Positions 33,750 to 45,139 of a stretch of 64,000 nucleotides of DNA are shown here, piece by piece. Below the pieces are notes generated by a model. That model saw only the letters and a program-made list of their open reading frames with translations, was not told the origin of the DNA and ran no database searches. A program made the position numbers and the translations under genes. Numbering within the stretch: the stretch's first letter is position 1; each line of letters begins with the position of its first letter. Source of the DNA: Amblyomma americanum (Eukaryota > Arthropoda > Arachnida > Ixodida > Ixodidae); the NCBI RefSeq assembly GCF_052857255.1, contig NC_135497.1, positions 544,832,358-544,896,357 on the forward strand, written 5' to 3'.

Positions 33750-34003
33750 GTTTTTAGGGATCTTTAACGTGCACTCACATCGCACAGAACACGGGCGCCT
33801 TAGCGTTTCGCATCCATAAAAACGCAGCAGCCGCGGTCGGGTTCGAACCCGGAAAAGGTGGTCAATATTATTAAGGAGCCCTCCACTGCGGCTCCTCTTT
33901 CTTTCTTTGTTCACTACCACCTTTATCCCTTCTATTACGGCGCGGTTCATGTGTCCGCCGATAAATGAGACAGATACTGCGACATTTCCTTCCCTAAAAC
34001 ACA
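33750..34003. mobile_element. Head-to-head SINE chimera (minus 5' half, plus 3' half)
   Basis: 33750-33859 is the 5' half of the same SINE on the minus strand. It changes at GAACCCGGAAAAGG to the 3' half in plus orientation (GGAGCCCTCCACTGCGGC...AGACAGATACTGCGAC). An inversion or two abutting partial copies. Confidence 0.65.
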
Positions 34004-34019
34004 ATTATTATTATAATTT

Positions 34020-34232
34020 ATTATTTTAGGGACAGGAAAGGCCACGGTATCTGTCTCACATATCCGTGGACACTTGAACCACGCTGTAAGGGAAGAGACA
34101 AAGGAGGGATTGAAAGAAGAAAGGAAGAAAGGGGTGCCTTAGTGAAGGGCTCCGGAATAATTTCGACCAGCTGGGAATGTTTAACGTGCACTGACATCGC
34201 ATAGAACACAGGCGCCTTAGCGTTTCGCCTCC
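34020..34232 (-). mobile_element. Ruka-related SINE, 5'-truncated
   Basis: Minus strand: 3' module GTATCTGTCTCAC, then GCCTTAGTGAAGGGCTCCGGAATAATTTCGACC, GTGCACTGACATCGCATAGAACAC and GCGTTTCGCCTCCATGG; the tRNA-like head is missing. Confidence 0.85.
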
Positions 34233-34436
34233 ATGGAAACTCAGCGCTCTCAGTGTATTGATTTTCGAGGTGGTACGCACGAGCTATTGAGCGAACGGAA
34301 GTCGCGTACTTCCGTGCGGTCCTTGCACTCTGGCACGTAGCGTTTATGGTGTTGCCAAGGTGAATCAACCACAATTCTCGAAATTCTCGGCTGTACTGGT
34401 ACATCCTCACGTGCGACGGAAAAATTTTAAATTGGA

Positions 34437-34731
34437 TTTTGGGGAAAGGAAATGGCGCAGTATCTCACATCTCGGCCGACGCCCAACAGCGCTGTTAGGG
34501 AAGGAATAAAGGAGTGACTGAGAGAAGAAAAGAAAAAAAGAGGTGCCTTAGTGAAGGGCTCCCGAATAATTTCGACCATCTGAGAATGCTTAACGTGCAC
34601 TGACATCGCATAGAACACGGGCGCCGTTGCGTTTCGCCTCCATCGAAACGCGGCCGCCGCGGTCGGGTTCGATCCCGGGTACACTGGATCAGTAGCCAAG
34701 AGCACTAACTACTGAGCCACCACGGCGGTTT
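34437..34731 (-). mobile_element. Ruka-related SINE, full length
   Basis: The complete minus-strand copy shows the 3' module, the conserved body, the B box (GGGTTCGATCCCGGG on plus) and the A-box end (TGAGCCACCACGGCGG). Confidence 0.88.
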
Positions 34732-37639
34732 TTGCCACGGGGGCAACTCTCAAAATACGAGCGCAGCGTGCACAGCGCACCTAGCGAAACCCATACCCGG
34801 CTAGACGCTACCGCTCTATAGCTTTGCATTTTTTTTATGACTATGCTTCGTCATGTAATTTATCCCTCCCGAGTTTTGTTCCTTTTGCTTTACTGAAGCC
34901 GGGTTCATTGGATCAAATTGTATACGCGGGGGCCAGATTTCCACGGGTGCCAATTGCAAAAAACAAACAAAATCAGCAGCGTGCTTTTCTATGTCAGCGC
35001 GTATAAGAGAACTCGAGATGATCGAAATCAATCTGAAGTATCCTCATAAAGCTCATGCAGGCTTAAGCCCGCACACCCTACTATAGTTTGCTTTGTTTCA
35101 CTTCATTAATGAGCCTCTCACGAAGGCGGACGCGTTCCTAAGAACGAAGGAGAGTGCTCGTGCAGATTGTCATCCGTCGTGTGTCATCCGGTTGTGAGAG
35201 ATTGATTTCCCAATTCTCGTTGTTCTTTCATTTCTAATGTGTTATCAAACTGATTCAAACCTAACGTTAAGTTAGCTGCTGTTAAAACGGACAGCCATAC
35301 CTTCCCTTCAAGCAAGCGCTTACCGAATGAAGAAAAGGCCTGTCAAGTCGGTACAAGCCTGCCCCGGTAATGCACATGCTTCGAGGTTCGATGGCATCGT
35401 GTAGGAACTGGGCCTGTAAGGTAATCACTGTGTACAGGCTTTTTTGTTATATTATTGTTCAACACAATGCGTAACTCACTGTGCTCAAAGCAGCAGCCAC
35501 GGAATTTTTGTGGTTCCAGGTCTTAATCCTCTGGTCAGATATTAGGTCACATCACGCAACTCGGGCTATTTTACGGTTATGGCATCTGTTTCACTGGTAC
35601 GTGACATTGTAGATTTTGTTGCATCCGCAAAAAAACTTAATTTGGAAGGCAAGCTTATTCTGGCCCGAATCCAGAGATAAAGGGTAGATTCTTCAGCACT
35701 CGAAAACTTTTTATAAACGTCGCTCACTGGGCCTCAGAAATTCTGAACTGCAATACAGAAAAAGTACCTTGGATCTGTAAGATCTATAGATGCGGCTGGC
35801 CCCGCGATCTCACATCATTTTGAGCAAAATATTTGCAAAGTATCTCATATTACACTCAGCTAAAACGAAAATTTAGGGGGACTTATTTGTTCGCAAAACG
35901 CGAGTATGACAGTGTCAAAGCCATGACGTGAGAGAACATGACGTGGCCACAAGCGCCGTTTCATTCTTCAGTCGTTGCGTCTCAACTCGAACCTTTGTAG
36001 GGCTCTTATCAGGTGCCTATCACAGCGTCTAACGCTGTGCGGGCTGGCGAAAATAGACATGAAAAACCAACATAGAAGCCGCATTTTCCCATCGCCAGTG
36101 GCAGTGAGTTGAATTGCATGGACAGTACGCATGTTTTCATTGCCGAACGTAGACGGACCATGGGTAAGGGAGGAATGGTTCAAATCTAAGAGCAGCGCAC
36201 CTGAGCAATTGTGTCGCTCAGCTCCACTCACCTGACTTATGCAGTAACCCCGTCAGAGGGATATGGCGGATAAAACCCACGAATTTGTGTTCTTTCAATA
36301 ATACCATATGTCTTTTTGTTACTCCGTTCAAATGCAAAACAGCCGTTTACTGCTGAGAACGGTAAAATAAATTTTGTTCACTCATATCATGCCGATTTTA
36401 TGGCATATGTTGGTACCTTCAGTTTACTATTTACTCGGTGGGCTTGAGCTCGAATAAAGCTATCCTGTCACGTCTACGCACAGCGACTGTCATTTTATAA
36501 ATGGCGCCGTGGCCGTTTGCGTTGGGATCGCTTATCTAGGAATAGAAGGCACATCAAGGCTAGATATGTTTACCGTAATACTTAAAATTTCAAGATTGCA
36601 AACGAAATGCGTACGCGTCCGCAACATTTTGTCTAAGGTGGCTTGGTGCTGGATGAATTATTTTAGAAACGCATTTATACGATCCCTATTTTCACTGATG
36701 ATCACTTAAATATCCCAATTAACAGTTCGGAATAATCGTTGCGGTACTCACTTTTGGTTTAGTGCGTTCTTGTTTCCTGTTCACCGTATTCCACCAATGA
36801 TCTTTTTGTCAGGTTTTTCTATCGTTGTCATGTTTTTCTCTTTCCTTCCTGCTTTGATTCCTGTTAGCATTTCAGGACAGTTCAGTATTTAAGAGCCAAC
36901 TATAGACCATTCTGTTCCATGAAGTAATGGGTGAAGTGAAGTTCTACCGGTGTTTTCGTGGTGGTATTGGTAACTTATCACCAAGAAAGACATATGTTGT
37001 AAGTATCTATCCGTTGCTCAAACGACGGTCGCAGGTTTCGCAGCGTCGGTGACCTTTTGGGCCCGAAAAATTGTTTACACTGAAGTGCATCGCGGCAGCG
37101 AAACTGAGCTAAGTGCATTATCTTTCAACTGTTGCGGATAACACTGCGGATAATAAAATAATAGAAGAAGCAAATCTGCGTGCACAGCGTCAGGACGGTT
37201 CATGTCCACTTGCTGGTGACTTTAAGAACGAAGTCTAAGATGACTTGACCTTCTGAACTGCATTGTGGTAGAAATAGTGCGCTAAATTCACATCAGCCGG
37301 ATCAAGACGAAAAAAAATGTAATACAGTCGAAACTGGATATTTTGTACACGAAGCATATCAGGAAATTGGTAAATATATAAAAGTTGCAACCAAAATAGT
37401 TACTTGCAACCTAGAAGAAAGAATGCATTCCACCAGCACTTGTGATGAGAATCTTGCAGCGACGCGCCGGACGCCAGTGAGCTGGCATCGCACCGCTCGC
37501 TAGGCGCTGGTATGTCTAACGTGCTAAGCATGGAAGCCGCAGCTGACGGTTCCTTAGAACTAGCCACTGCCTGTCGTAGGATGTCTAATCCTGTAACCAG
37601 TACAATATGAATAAAATAACCCGTTGTCAAATTAAGGGA
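34732..37639. other. Unassigned ~2.9-kb region
   Basis: No family, SINE or array recognised on either strand. Frames are short and A+T-rich. GAGGTTCGATGGCATC near 35390 faintly resembles a tRNA B box, but no A box precedes it. Confidence 0.5.
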
Positions 37640-37830
37640 CAGTTAACAATACAAAACGCTGCAGCTTTTGTGCATCCGCTTTGCATGCGGGAAGTGCAGG
37701 GTTCGATCCCCAGTGCCGTCGGGTACCCACAGGTGGTATAATGGGTACAAGTTTTTTACCGGCATGGCGCTCAGTCTGTCGCGGGTGAAATGTTTTAGTA
37801 AATTGTTCTTCGTCCCAAGCTTGTGCAACA
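37640..37830 (+). mobile_element. Probable second tRNA-derived SINE family
   Basis: TTTGCATGCGGGAAGTGCAGGGTTCGATCCCCAGTGCCG contains a good B box and tRNA-like pairing. It is followed by GGTACCCACAGGTGG and GGCATGGCGCTCAGTCTG. The sequence differs from Ruka. The 3' limit is unclear. Confidence 0.5.
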
Positions 37831-38369
37831 GAAAAATACGTCATACCATGGCGGCCTTTAGCCAAAGCTGCTCTTACGCCGTTGAGATTCATCACCATCA
37901 CCTTAAACAACGCCTTCGGCAGCGAAGGGAACAAAGCACTCCAGGCGAGGGCCGCCGACAGGTTTACTGAAGTAGGCTTCACCGCAGGGCAGCGATGTGT
38001 CGTGGAAAATGGGTATAAGAGATCGAAACCCACCCTCAGGCACACCTCACGTTCACCTCGTCACATGGTTTCAGAGCACTAACGCTGCCAACAGGGCCCT
38101 AAGTCCGCGCAGTCGTCCCGTCTCTGTGCATGAAACCTAATGAAAGGGCGTCCCTAAGGCGCGGAGCGCATTTCAATATAATGAGCGACCGGCGAAAATT
38201 TTTGCTTATAGTGCGCCACTTTCCTATACTTTTCACAAGTTTCAAGATACTAATCTCTGTGTCTGATATAGTCAATAATTTGAAATATCCGGTTTCGGCA
38301 TATCTGGTATCAGCTGTAGTCAGTTGTTGTGTAGCACACTCGGCATTTAAAGTGAGGTAACCACTCCTA

Positions 38370-39392
38370 AAATCAGTTCTTTGTAATGTACGTCCCTCTT
38401 CGGTGGCAAATCCTGGCTCTTCACCGCTAGCCCGAGGAAACGGAAGAAACAGCAACAGCTGTAGAGCCGCGCCAGCCACGGGTCCAAGCGGCCAGTGGCT
38501 TCGACGAAGGGACACTAAAGGCCGATGCACTGCTTCCACACAGGCACGCGGAAGACTTGAAGAGGGCTGGGTTCCAGGGGTCGTTGAGGAATACCTTAAT
38601 TTTCGGGATCTTGGCCTGGTTGCTGCGTATCGCTTCGAGCGACGGGGCAATCTCAGTGTCACAATGCGCCAGTCTTTAGGGAAACTAACACACCTGTAAT
38701 GCCCGCAGCTGGGATCGGACATACCACGCTAGAACTGCTGAGGTGCAGCTCAGGGCGAGGTACATAACACTCGTAAAAGACGAACACGGCACGGCCAGTA
38801 GACTCTAGATTACAACCGCTTCGTCCCACTCTTCTCGAACGGGGGTCAAGGGCGTTTCGAACAGTGCGCCCAAAAGAAATAGAAAGCTGGCCGTTGTCGC
38901 GGCCAATATAGCGACTCTCAGGAATGCCAAGAAGAAACTGCTTCTGAAGAAAATGTGGCGACTGGGATGACAGAGACCCGTCGTGTTTCTGGAAGAATTC
39001 GAGGAGTCTTGACGAGCGAAGCGTTACATAGTAGATATTGACGAGAGCCTTGATTACTGCGAACACGGGAATTGTGAATAAAATGGTCTCGATGAAACTC
39101 TTGTTGGAGCCAATGTTATGGATCTTCTCACGCTGCACGAACCCATGGAATGACAAGGAAAGCACCATCCTGGACGCATGATAGCAGGTGGAAAGTGGTT
39201 TGCACCTCGCATTTGCCCCATCCAGAGTTGTGTACCCGAACACTTGAATGTAGAAACAACAGAGATATCTGCAGAGCCTTGCGTATCGGAGCGCTTCTCC
39301 AGTAACAGCAAGCGCTTGTCTTTTTTTTTTCTTTCAATTAGAGCCAGGTGGATGGTCATTGCTGGTCGGCGTCCCGAACGAATCTGCGGCAA
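38370..39392 (-). pseudogene. Gustatory-receptor-like 7TM protein, decayed
   Basis: Pieces of one hydrophobic receptor are spread over three minus-strand frames in the right order. They are SADISVVSTFK then VFGYTTLDGANARC (near 39245), YHASRMVLSLSFHGFVQREK, and TM2-like SFIETILFTIPVFAVIKALV followed by LRSSRLLEFFQ (39110-38990). Next are TM-like ATTASFLFLLGALFETPL (near 38890) and SVMYLALSCTSAVLAWYV (near 38740), then FVEATGRLDPWLARLYSCCC then FLGLAVKSQ (38520-38420). The pattern resembles chelicerate gustatory receptors, which sense contact chemicals. Frameshifts near 39245, 38950 and 38600, plus an in-frame TAG near 38805, show that it is dead. Identification rests on topology and remembered motifs, so related 7TM families remain possible. 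Confidence 0.55.
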
Positions 39393-39899
39393 TGTTTCGC
39401 AAAGCAGCGTTTTCTGTAAGCTGAAGTGGCATGCAGAATAGCAATGCGGTGTTTGGCAGTCTGAATAACACTAGGCAGCTGAATCTTTTGAAAACCTCAG
39501 AAAACATGGAATACCAAGCAGTTCAGACCCCATTTAGTGGAGGCTACAATAAAATAAAAAAAAGTTCATTTCTGCATCAGAACGTTGTATAAGTGAATAT
39601 ACAGGGAGAGGTGTCATACTTCAAGGCTCCATCGGCAACTTCTCTTAGTGAAATTGTAAAAACAGTAAAATAAAAATAACACCAGCGGTTGTCATGCATA
39701 AGTAGTTAATGAATGTTGCAAATAATATTCATAGAAAACTAGCAGCTATGAGTACAAACAATTATTAGTGCCGTACAAGAATGACATAATATAAAATCAT
39801 AATATTTCAGCTATATAAAGCAAACTGTTACACATAAGCATAAAAATTAAGCAACCACTAAAGAAATACAAAAAGTGTTACTCGAATGGTCCGTACAAA

Positions 39900-41030
39900 T
39901 GGAGGCCAAAAAATGGACCACAGTAGGTGTATTATTCGTAAATCATCTCAGTGGGCACCTATAAGCCTCAAATAATGCAGTTGTTAGTCTCTCCTTGAAT
40001 ATATGCCACGACGAACAGTGTTTGACAATTTCTCATGAGCTGTTCCACAGAGTGAAATCAGTAAAAAACAATCGTATTTGTGCACTAATTTGTGCGGTTT
40101 GGTGGTAGTAGAAACATGTAATTGGATAACCTTGACAGGTTCCGATTAATCAGACCATCCTTGTTAAATAAGACCAGTGAAATTGTCTTATTGCCATACT
40201 TGTAAATAATCGTAATGGGAGGGCATCAAACTAAAAAAATAATTGGTAAAATACAATGATCACAAAAGGCATCACTGCGATGTATGCGGATGGTTGTAAT
40301 GTGACTGGCTTGATTTTGGATGTGTTTAAAAACAGTGATAAATCTGTGTGGTAGGTGTTTCCCCATAACGTGATACAGTTTGATAAGTTGCTGTGAATGA
40401 ATGCATAAGGCAAAATTGCCATACACTGTTCAAAATAGTTCACGTCCGAAGAATTGTTCTTATTCCGTACTACCATTTAAACGTTGTATGAGTATGTTCG
40501 CAAACTTTAAAATAATGTGAACAATGACACGAAGAAGTGTACACTTATTAGCTTGCAGGAATCTAACGCTGTTCAAAAGTAATCACCAGAGCACATGAAA
40601 AATCATTAGGATACGAACACAATACCATAGCATTTGCTTCAGCTCTGCTAATGTGCGAGCTATAGCGGAGGCCCCGCATAAGGTGCAGTGAATATTAGCG
40701 CCCACTTTACCATAAATAATTATTTTAAAAGAGCATAGTGTAGTTTTAGACCAGCATAAGGCGCTTAAAACAAACTTTATAATGCAATCTTGCCATTAAT
40801 ATCAATTGCAATTTAAAGGGGCAAGGATTGATGTTTGCGGAACTGCTTTCCTAGTTTGCCTCTAGTTGGAAAGTTGACCCGAGATACACGCAACTTGTTG
40901 CGGATAGCATCACACGTAGCAAATAAAAATTTATAATTAGTTTAGTCAAACGCTTTCGTGAGGTCAATGAATACACTACGAGCATAATAACCTTGGTCAA
41001 TGGCAGTTTTTGTCTTGTCGGTGAAGGTAT
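39900..41030 (-). pseudogene. CR1/L2-type LINE RT fragments
   Basis: At about 41025-40930 the minus strand reads TDKTKTAIDQG then ARSVFIDLTKAFD followed by a stop, which is RT motif A. At about 40450-40290 it reads AFIHSNLSNCITLWGNTYHT, the RT thumb-region signature of CR1/L2-like LINEs. The YxDD block between them is not recognisable. Heavily degraded. Confidence 0.6.
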
Positions 41031-41165
41031 TGAAGCTAAACTAGGAGAAAAACTAGCTCGAAAACTGAACTGGTGCGTGGACAAGTTAGCAAACCTTGTT
41101 AAGTATTTCGTCACGTTAATTTTGAGAACATTTCTCGATAGTCCTACAAAACAAAAAAGCCTGTC

Positions 41166-41410
41166 GATGCTCATCCCTGAAGAGTCGAACTTCAGCCCTA
41201 GGTGGTCGCATGATTTCTTAACTGACTTCGTTAGCGGTGTGCAAATAGTGCTTTTTTCAAAGGTGAGTTTAATTAAAAGGTGGATGCTCATCCCTGGAGA
41301 GACGAACTTGAGCTCTAGGTGGTCGCATGATTTTTTAACTGACTTTTTTGGGGGTGGGCAAACGGTGCTTTCTCTAAAGCGAATTGAATACGAATAGTTT
41401 AATTAAAAAC
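41166..41410. repeat. 117-bp tandem duplication
   Basis: Copies start at 41166 and 41283 with GATGCTCATCCCTG. They share GTGGTCGCATGATTT.TTAACTGACTT, then G.GTG.GCAAA..GTGCTTT and AGTTTAATTAAAA. About 75-80% identical by eye. Confidence 0.8.
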
Positions 41411-42029
41411 GGAATACAATACGAATCGACATGTGATTGAACTGAGTCGAATCGAAGGTTTTGGGCTAATATTCGCCACTTGCGCGAATATTTTTTCAAA
41501 ACAGAGCAATCGTGCGAAACACTAAAGCTCCAGAGAACTTGCTGCCGTGCGGTGGTATAATTAAAAGGTGCAACACTAATTTCCACTAAGCAATCGTACC
41601 ACGAATCCAGTATATTAACTGTATGACCTCAATGTGATCCATAAAAGATAACTGCATTTTCCGCTTGCTGACGAAACGAAAACTGGACCAGTCGACAGCT
41701 ACGTAGTAGCCATGGCCTCCGAGATCGGGCATAAAAAGCAGGGTTTGCTTATATTGCCTCAGCCCTGCCACGTCGTCCGCTGTTGGAGGGTATATGTGAG
41801 CATTCGAGGTTTTAAAGCGAAAGCTTTACTGGCCGCAGGTTGAACAGTTTCGCGTGATTCCTGGAGAGCCGTGCTACGCATGCGCGAGGAGCAATGCCGA
41901 CATACGGCGCATTTCTCTCCCTCGCTCCTTAGTCACAACTGCGCATGCGCCACCAGTAGCAACAAGCCACAGGTGTGCTGCCACTGCGCTGCGCCGCGCC
42001 TTTCCTCAAAATACAGCTTTCAATTTTCA
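41411..42029. other. Unassigned spacer with ATTCGAAT-rich start
   Basis: 41390-41490 contains degenerate GAATACGAAT / CGAATCGA words resembling an unclassified tick repeat; otherwise no feature. Confidence 0.45.
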
Positions 42030-42125
42030 GTTTTCTCCTTATTTACCACCCTGCTTTATCCCTTCCTTTACAGAGCTGCTCGGGTGTCCACCGAGATATG
42101 TGAGACGGTTACTGTGCTTTGCGCG
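42030..42125 (+). mobile_element. 3' module of Ruka-related SINE
   Basis: TTATTTACCACCCTGCTTTATCCCTTCC...GTGTCCACCGAGATATGTGAGACGGTTACTG matches the tail module of the 33414 copy only. Confidence 0.6.
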
Positions 42126-42129
42126 CTCG

Positions 42130-44117
42130 CCGCGCCATCTGGCATGATGTCACATTGCGCGGCTTACCGCCGCCGCCCTTTGGTATGACGTCACACCGCG
42201 TTCCTCGACGTTGCGTGTGCCTCCGCTCGCTTCGCCAGCTGCGTGGCATGCCTGATAACATGTCCGATGAATGAAAAGGAGAGCTCGCGTGCGCCGCAAC
42301 GACAGTAGTGTCGTCTTTAATGCGATAACATCATAGCTAATCAACCAGACAAACCTGAACTTGCAATCAAGATTAACCAAGGCTAATCATGCTATGCCTT
42401 AGCTTTCGATACGTACATCATGGCATAGCCGAGCTAAGCCACTGCCAAATTTGTGAGGTGTACCATCCCAGGTATACTAATCTCGGCTGAATGGTACACG
42501 GCGTCGCTGTCAGTCCCGCATTTCGAAAAGTCGTCGAAGATAAAAATTCAGGGGCACTTTGTTGAGCTAAAGTACGGTGAGGCGAAAGCCTTTAGCGCGG
42601 TGTTGAGGCTTGTGTCACTGATGTGTGGTTAATATGTTAATAAGGGACACAATGTTTTGTGAATCTGAAATGCTGGAGACACTGGAGGGCATTTGTGAGG
42701 CATCCATCTGATTAGACGCCTCTCTGCAAACACTCCAGCGTCCTAGACAAGAAATACCTATGCGTTGGCAGGAAGTAGCGTAGTCGTTAGAACGCTCAGC
42801 GGTGGAACGGAAGGACGGTGGTTCGTAACTCATGGTGCACACAGGTGTTTTTTTTTTGTTATGGAGTTGAAGAGTGTCACGACGGACGGACGGAGACCGC
42901 ATGAGCCATTAAAGGCTTTCCACTTTAGAGGGCAGGCCTTATTCGAACTTCGTGCCATTGTTCGGAAAGTATTCGAAACGTTCACAACTTATTTGATTAA
43001 TTTTGAATAACAATGATTATACCCTAGTTTATTTCTTCAAATAATAGAGTAGTGTGATGTTCGATTCCCCATATTTTCAAATATTCGCCCATTCTTAGAT
43101 TTCCTTTATTCATCTGTCTGACCGCGCTCCTTGGAGTCTCCGCGCATTTCACAGCCTTGTTCCACGTCGCACGCGGGAACTTCCAGGTCCTGCCGGCCCT
43201 TGCGTCTCCGTCGGCGTTTCCTTCTTGCTTTGCACACTTTCAAAGCCAGAAACAAAAACCAGCGCTTTCCCGGCGTGGCGTCAGCGTCTCTCGCGTACGA
43301 ACTGGCGTCTCCAGACGCAGGTGTGAAGAGGTACGAGGGTTCGGTCCCATATCCTAAAACTGGTATATCTTACCTCGAACCGGGAGGCATGCTGCAGAAC
43401 GAACGTGAGATACTGAACGCTGTTATATCGGCAGTTCTGGACACTATATTACGAGGCAACACTGAGAAAAAATTCTAGGGTACACTTATGCTCTGCGTGA
43501 AGGGTATGACTAGATAGGGTTGATTGGTATTTAGCGCTTTTTACGCCGCACTATGAGGCCATGTTTCAAATACAAAGTTTCTATTTTCAATTCTCATATG
43601 CTCTCATTACAAGCGAAAAAAAAATAAGTGGCCACATCTGCTTTGAATGAGCGTGGTTTTTTTTCAAGTTAGATTTTTTAACAATTGCGTTTCGGATATG
43701 TAGAATGCTAATGTCGTCTTAAATGTTTTTTTCTGGTCCGTTGAGACAGAATTTTTTTCTTCCTATCGAAGACAAACTTTGAGCTGCCTGCAGTGTCTTC
43801 GCAATTTATATCAAGCCAATTACAGAGAAAGACACTATGTTTGAATAAGGTTTTCTTTCACTGTGCGAGCTCTATCGCAATGAGCGGTTCAGAAGCCGTG
43901 GTAACACCTGACGCAGCCCGGAGGTGAGAACCCGAATGCTTGCGGCCTGTCCAGCATGCTCAGCAGGCGCTTGGGACGCTGCCCACGGGCGCTCTACCGG
44001 ATAATGTCGGCAAATCGGCGCGCGTACATTTATTACGCCAGCCAGCGTAATGCGCGGCTCTACAATAGGAGCACCACCAGTCTGTTTTAATGGCTCATAC
44101 TCGCATCCGTCCATATG
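42130..44117. other. Mostly unassigned; possible tRNA-like SINE at 42775-42860
   Basis: 42775-42860 has AGTAGCGTAGTCGTTAGAACGC and GGTGGTTCGTAACTC, spaced like A and B boxes, followed by a T run. 42940-43110 is rich in TATTCGAA words. The rest has no recognised feature. Confidence 0.4.
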
Positions 44118-45139
44118 ATTTTAGCTCACGTGGCCTTGCCCGTCCGTTACATTTTAGGTCACGTGACCTTGTCCGTCCGATGCGTTTTAGGTCACGTGAC
44201 CTTGCTTGCTCGTTACATTTTAGGTCAGGTGACCTTGCCCGTTCGATATGTTTTAAAGCACGTGACCTCACTTGTTCGTTACATTTTAGGTCACGTGACC
44301 TTGCCCGTCCGTTACATTTTAGGTCACGTCACCTTGTCCGTCCGATACGTTTTAGGTCACGTGACGTTGCCCGTTCGTTACATTTTAGGTCACGTGACGT
44401 TGCCCGTTCGTTACATTTTAGGTCACGTGACCTTGCTTGCTGTTACATTTTAGTTCACGTGACCTTGCTTGTGCGTTACATTTTAGGTCACGTGACCTTG
44501 TCCGTCCGATACGTTTTAGGTCACGTGACCTTGCTTGATCATTACATTTTAGGTCACGTGGCCTTGCTTGTTCGTTACATTTAAGGTCACGTGACCTTGT
44601 CCGTCCGATACGTTTAAGGTCACGTGACCTTGCTTGTTCCTTACATTTTAGGTCACGTGGCCTTGCCCGTCCGTTACGTTTTAGGTCACGTGACCTTGCT
44701 TGTTCCTTACATTTTAGGTCACGTGGCCTTGCCCGTCCGTTACGTTTTAGGTCACGTGACCTTGTCCGTCCGATACGTTTTAGGTCACGTGACCTTGCTT
44801 GTTCCTTACATTTTAGGTCACGTGGCCTTGCCCGTCCGTTACGTTTTAGGTCACGTGACCTGGCTTGTTCGTTACATTTTAGGTCACGTGACCTTGCTTG
44901 TTCGTTACATTTTAGTCACGTGACCTTGCTTGTTCGTTAATTTTAGGTCATGTGACCTTGTCCGTCCGATATGTTTTAGGTCACGCGACCTTGCTTGTTC
45001 GTCACATTTTAGGTCACGTGGCCGTGCCCGTCCGTTGCATTTTAGGTCACGTGACGGTGTCCGTCTGATATCTTTTAGGTCGCGTGACCTTGGCCGTCCG
45101 TTACAACCTAGGTCACGTGAACTTGTCACGTGACCTAGG
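44118..45139. repeat. 33-bp minisatellite, ~31 units, core AGGTCACGTGACCT
   Basis: The consensus TTTTAGGTCACGTGACCTTG (20 bp) is followed by a 13-bp linker. The two main linker types are (C)TTGTTCGTTACA and TCCGTCCGATACG. The 14-bp core is a perfect palindrome containing an E-box (CACGTG) and two inverted AGGTCA half-sites spaced by 2. Between ~44590 and 44860 three unit types alternate as a 99-bp higher-order repeat. Because 33 is divisible by three, several frames stay open on both strands (repeating RSRDL or GHVTL), which are not genes. Confidence 0.95.

Noticed and set aside
44090..44923. Open frames of 99-164 codons repeating RSRDL or GHVTL
   Set aside because: They arise because the 33-bp repeat unit is divisible by three; frames on both strands are equally open and there is no start context or splice signal.
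44118..45139. CRISPR array
   Set aside because: Unit spacing of 33 bp leaves no unique spacers; linkers recur, the genome is eukaryotic and there are no cas genes.
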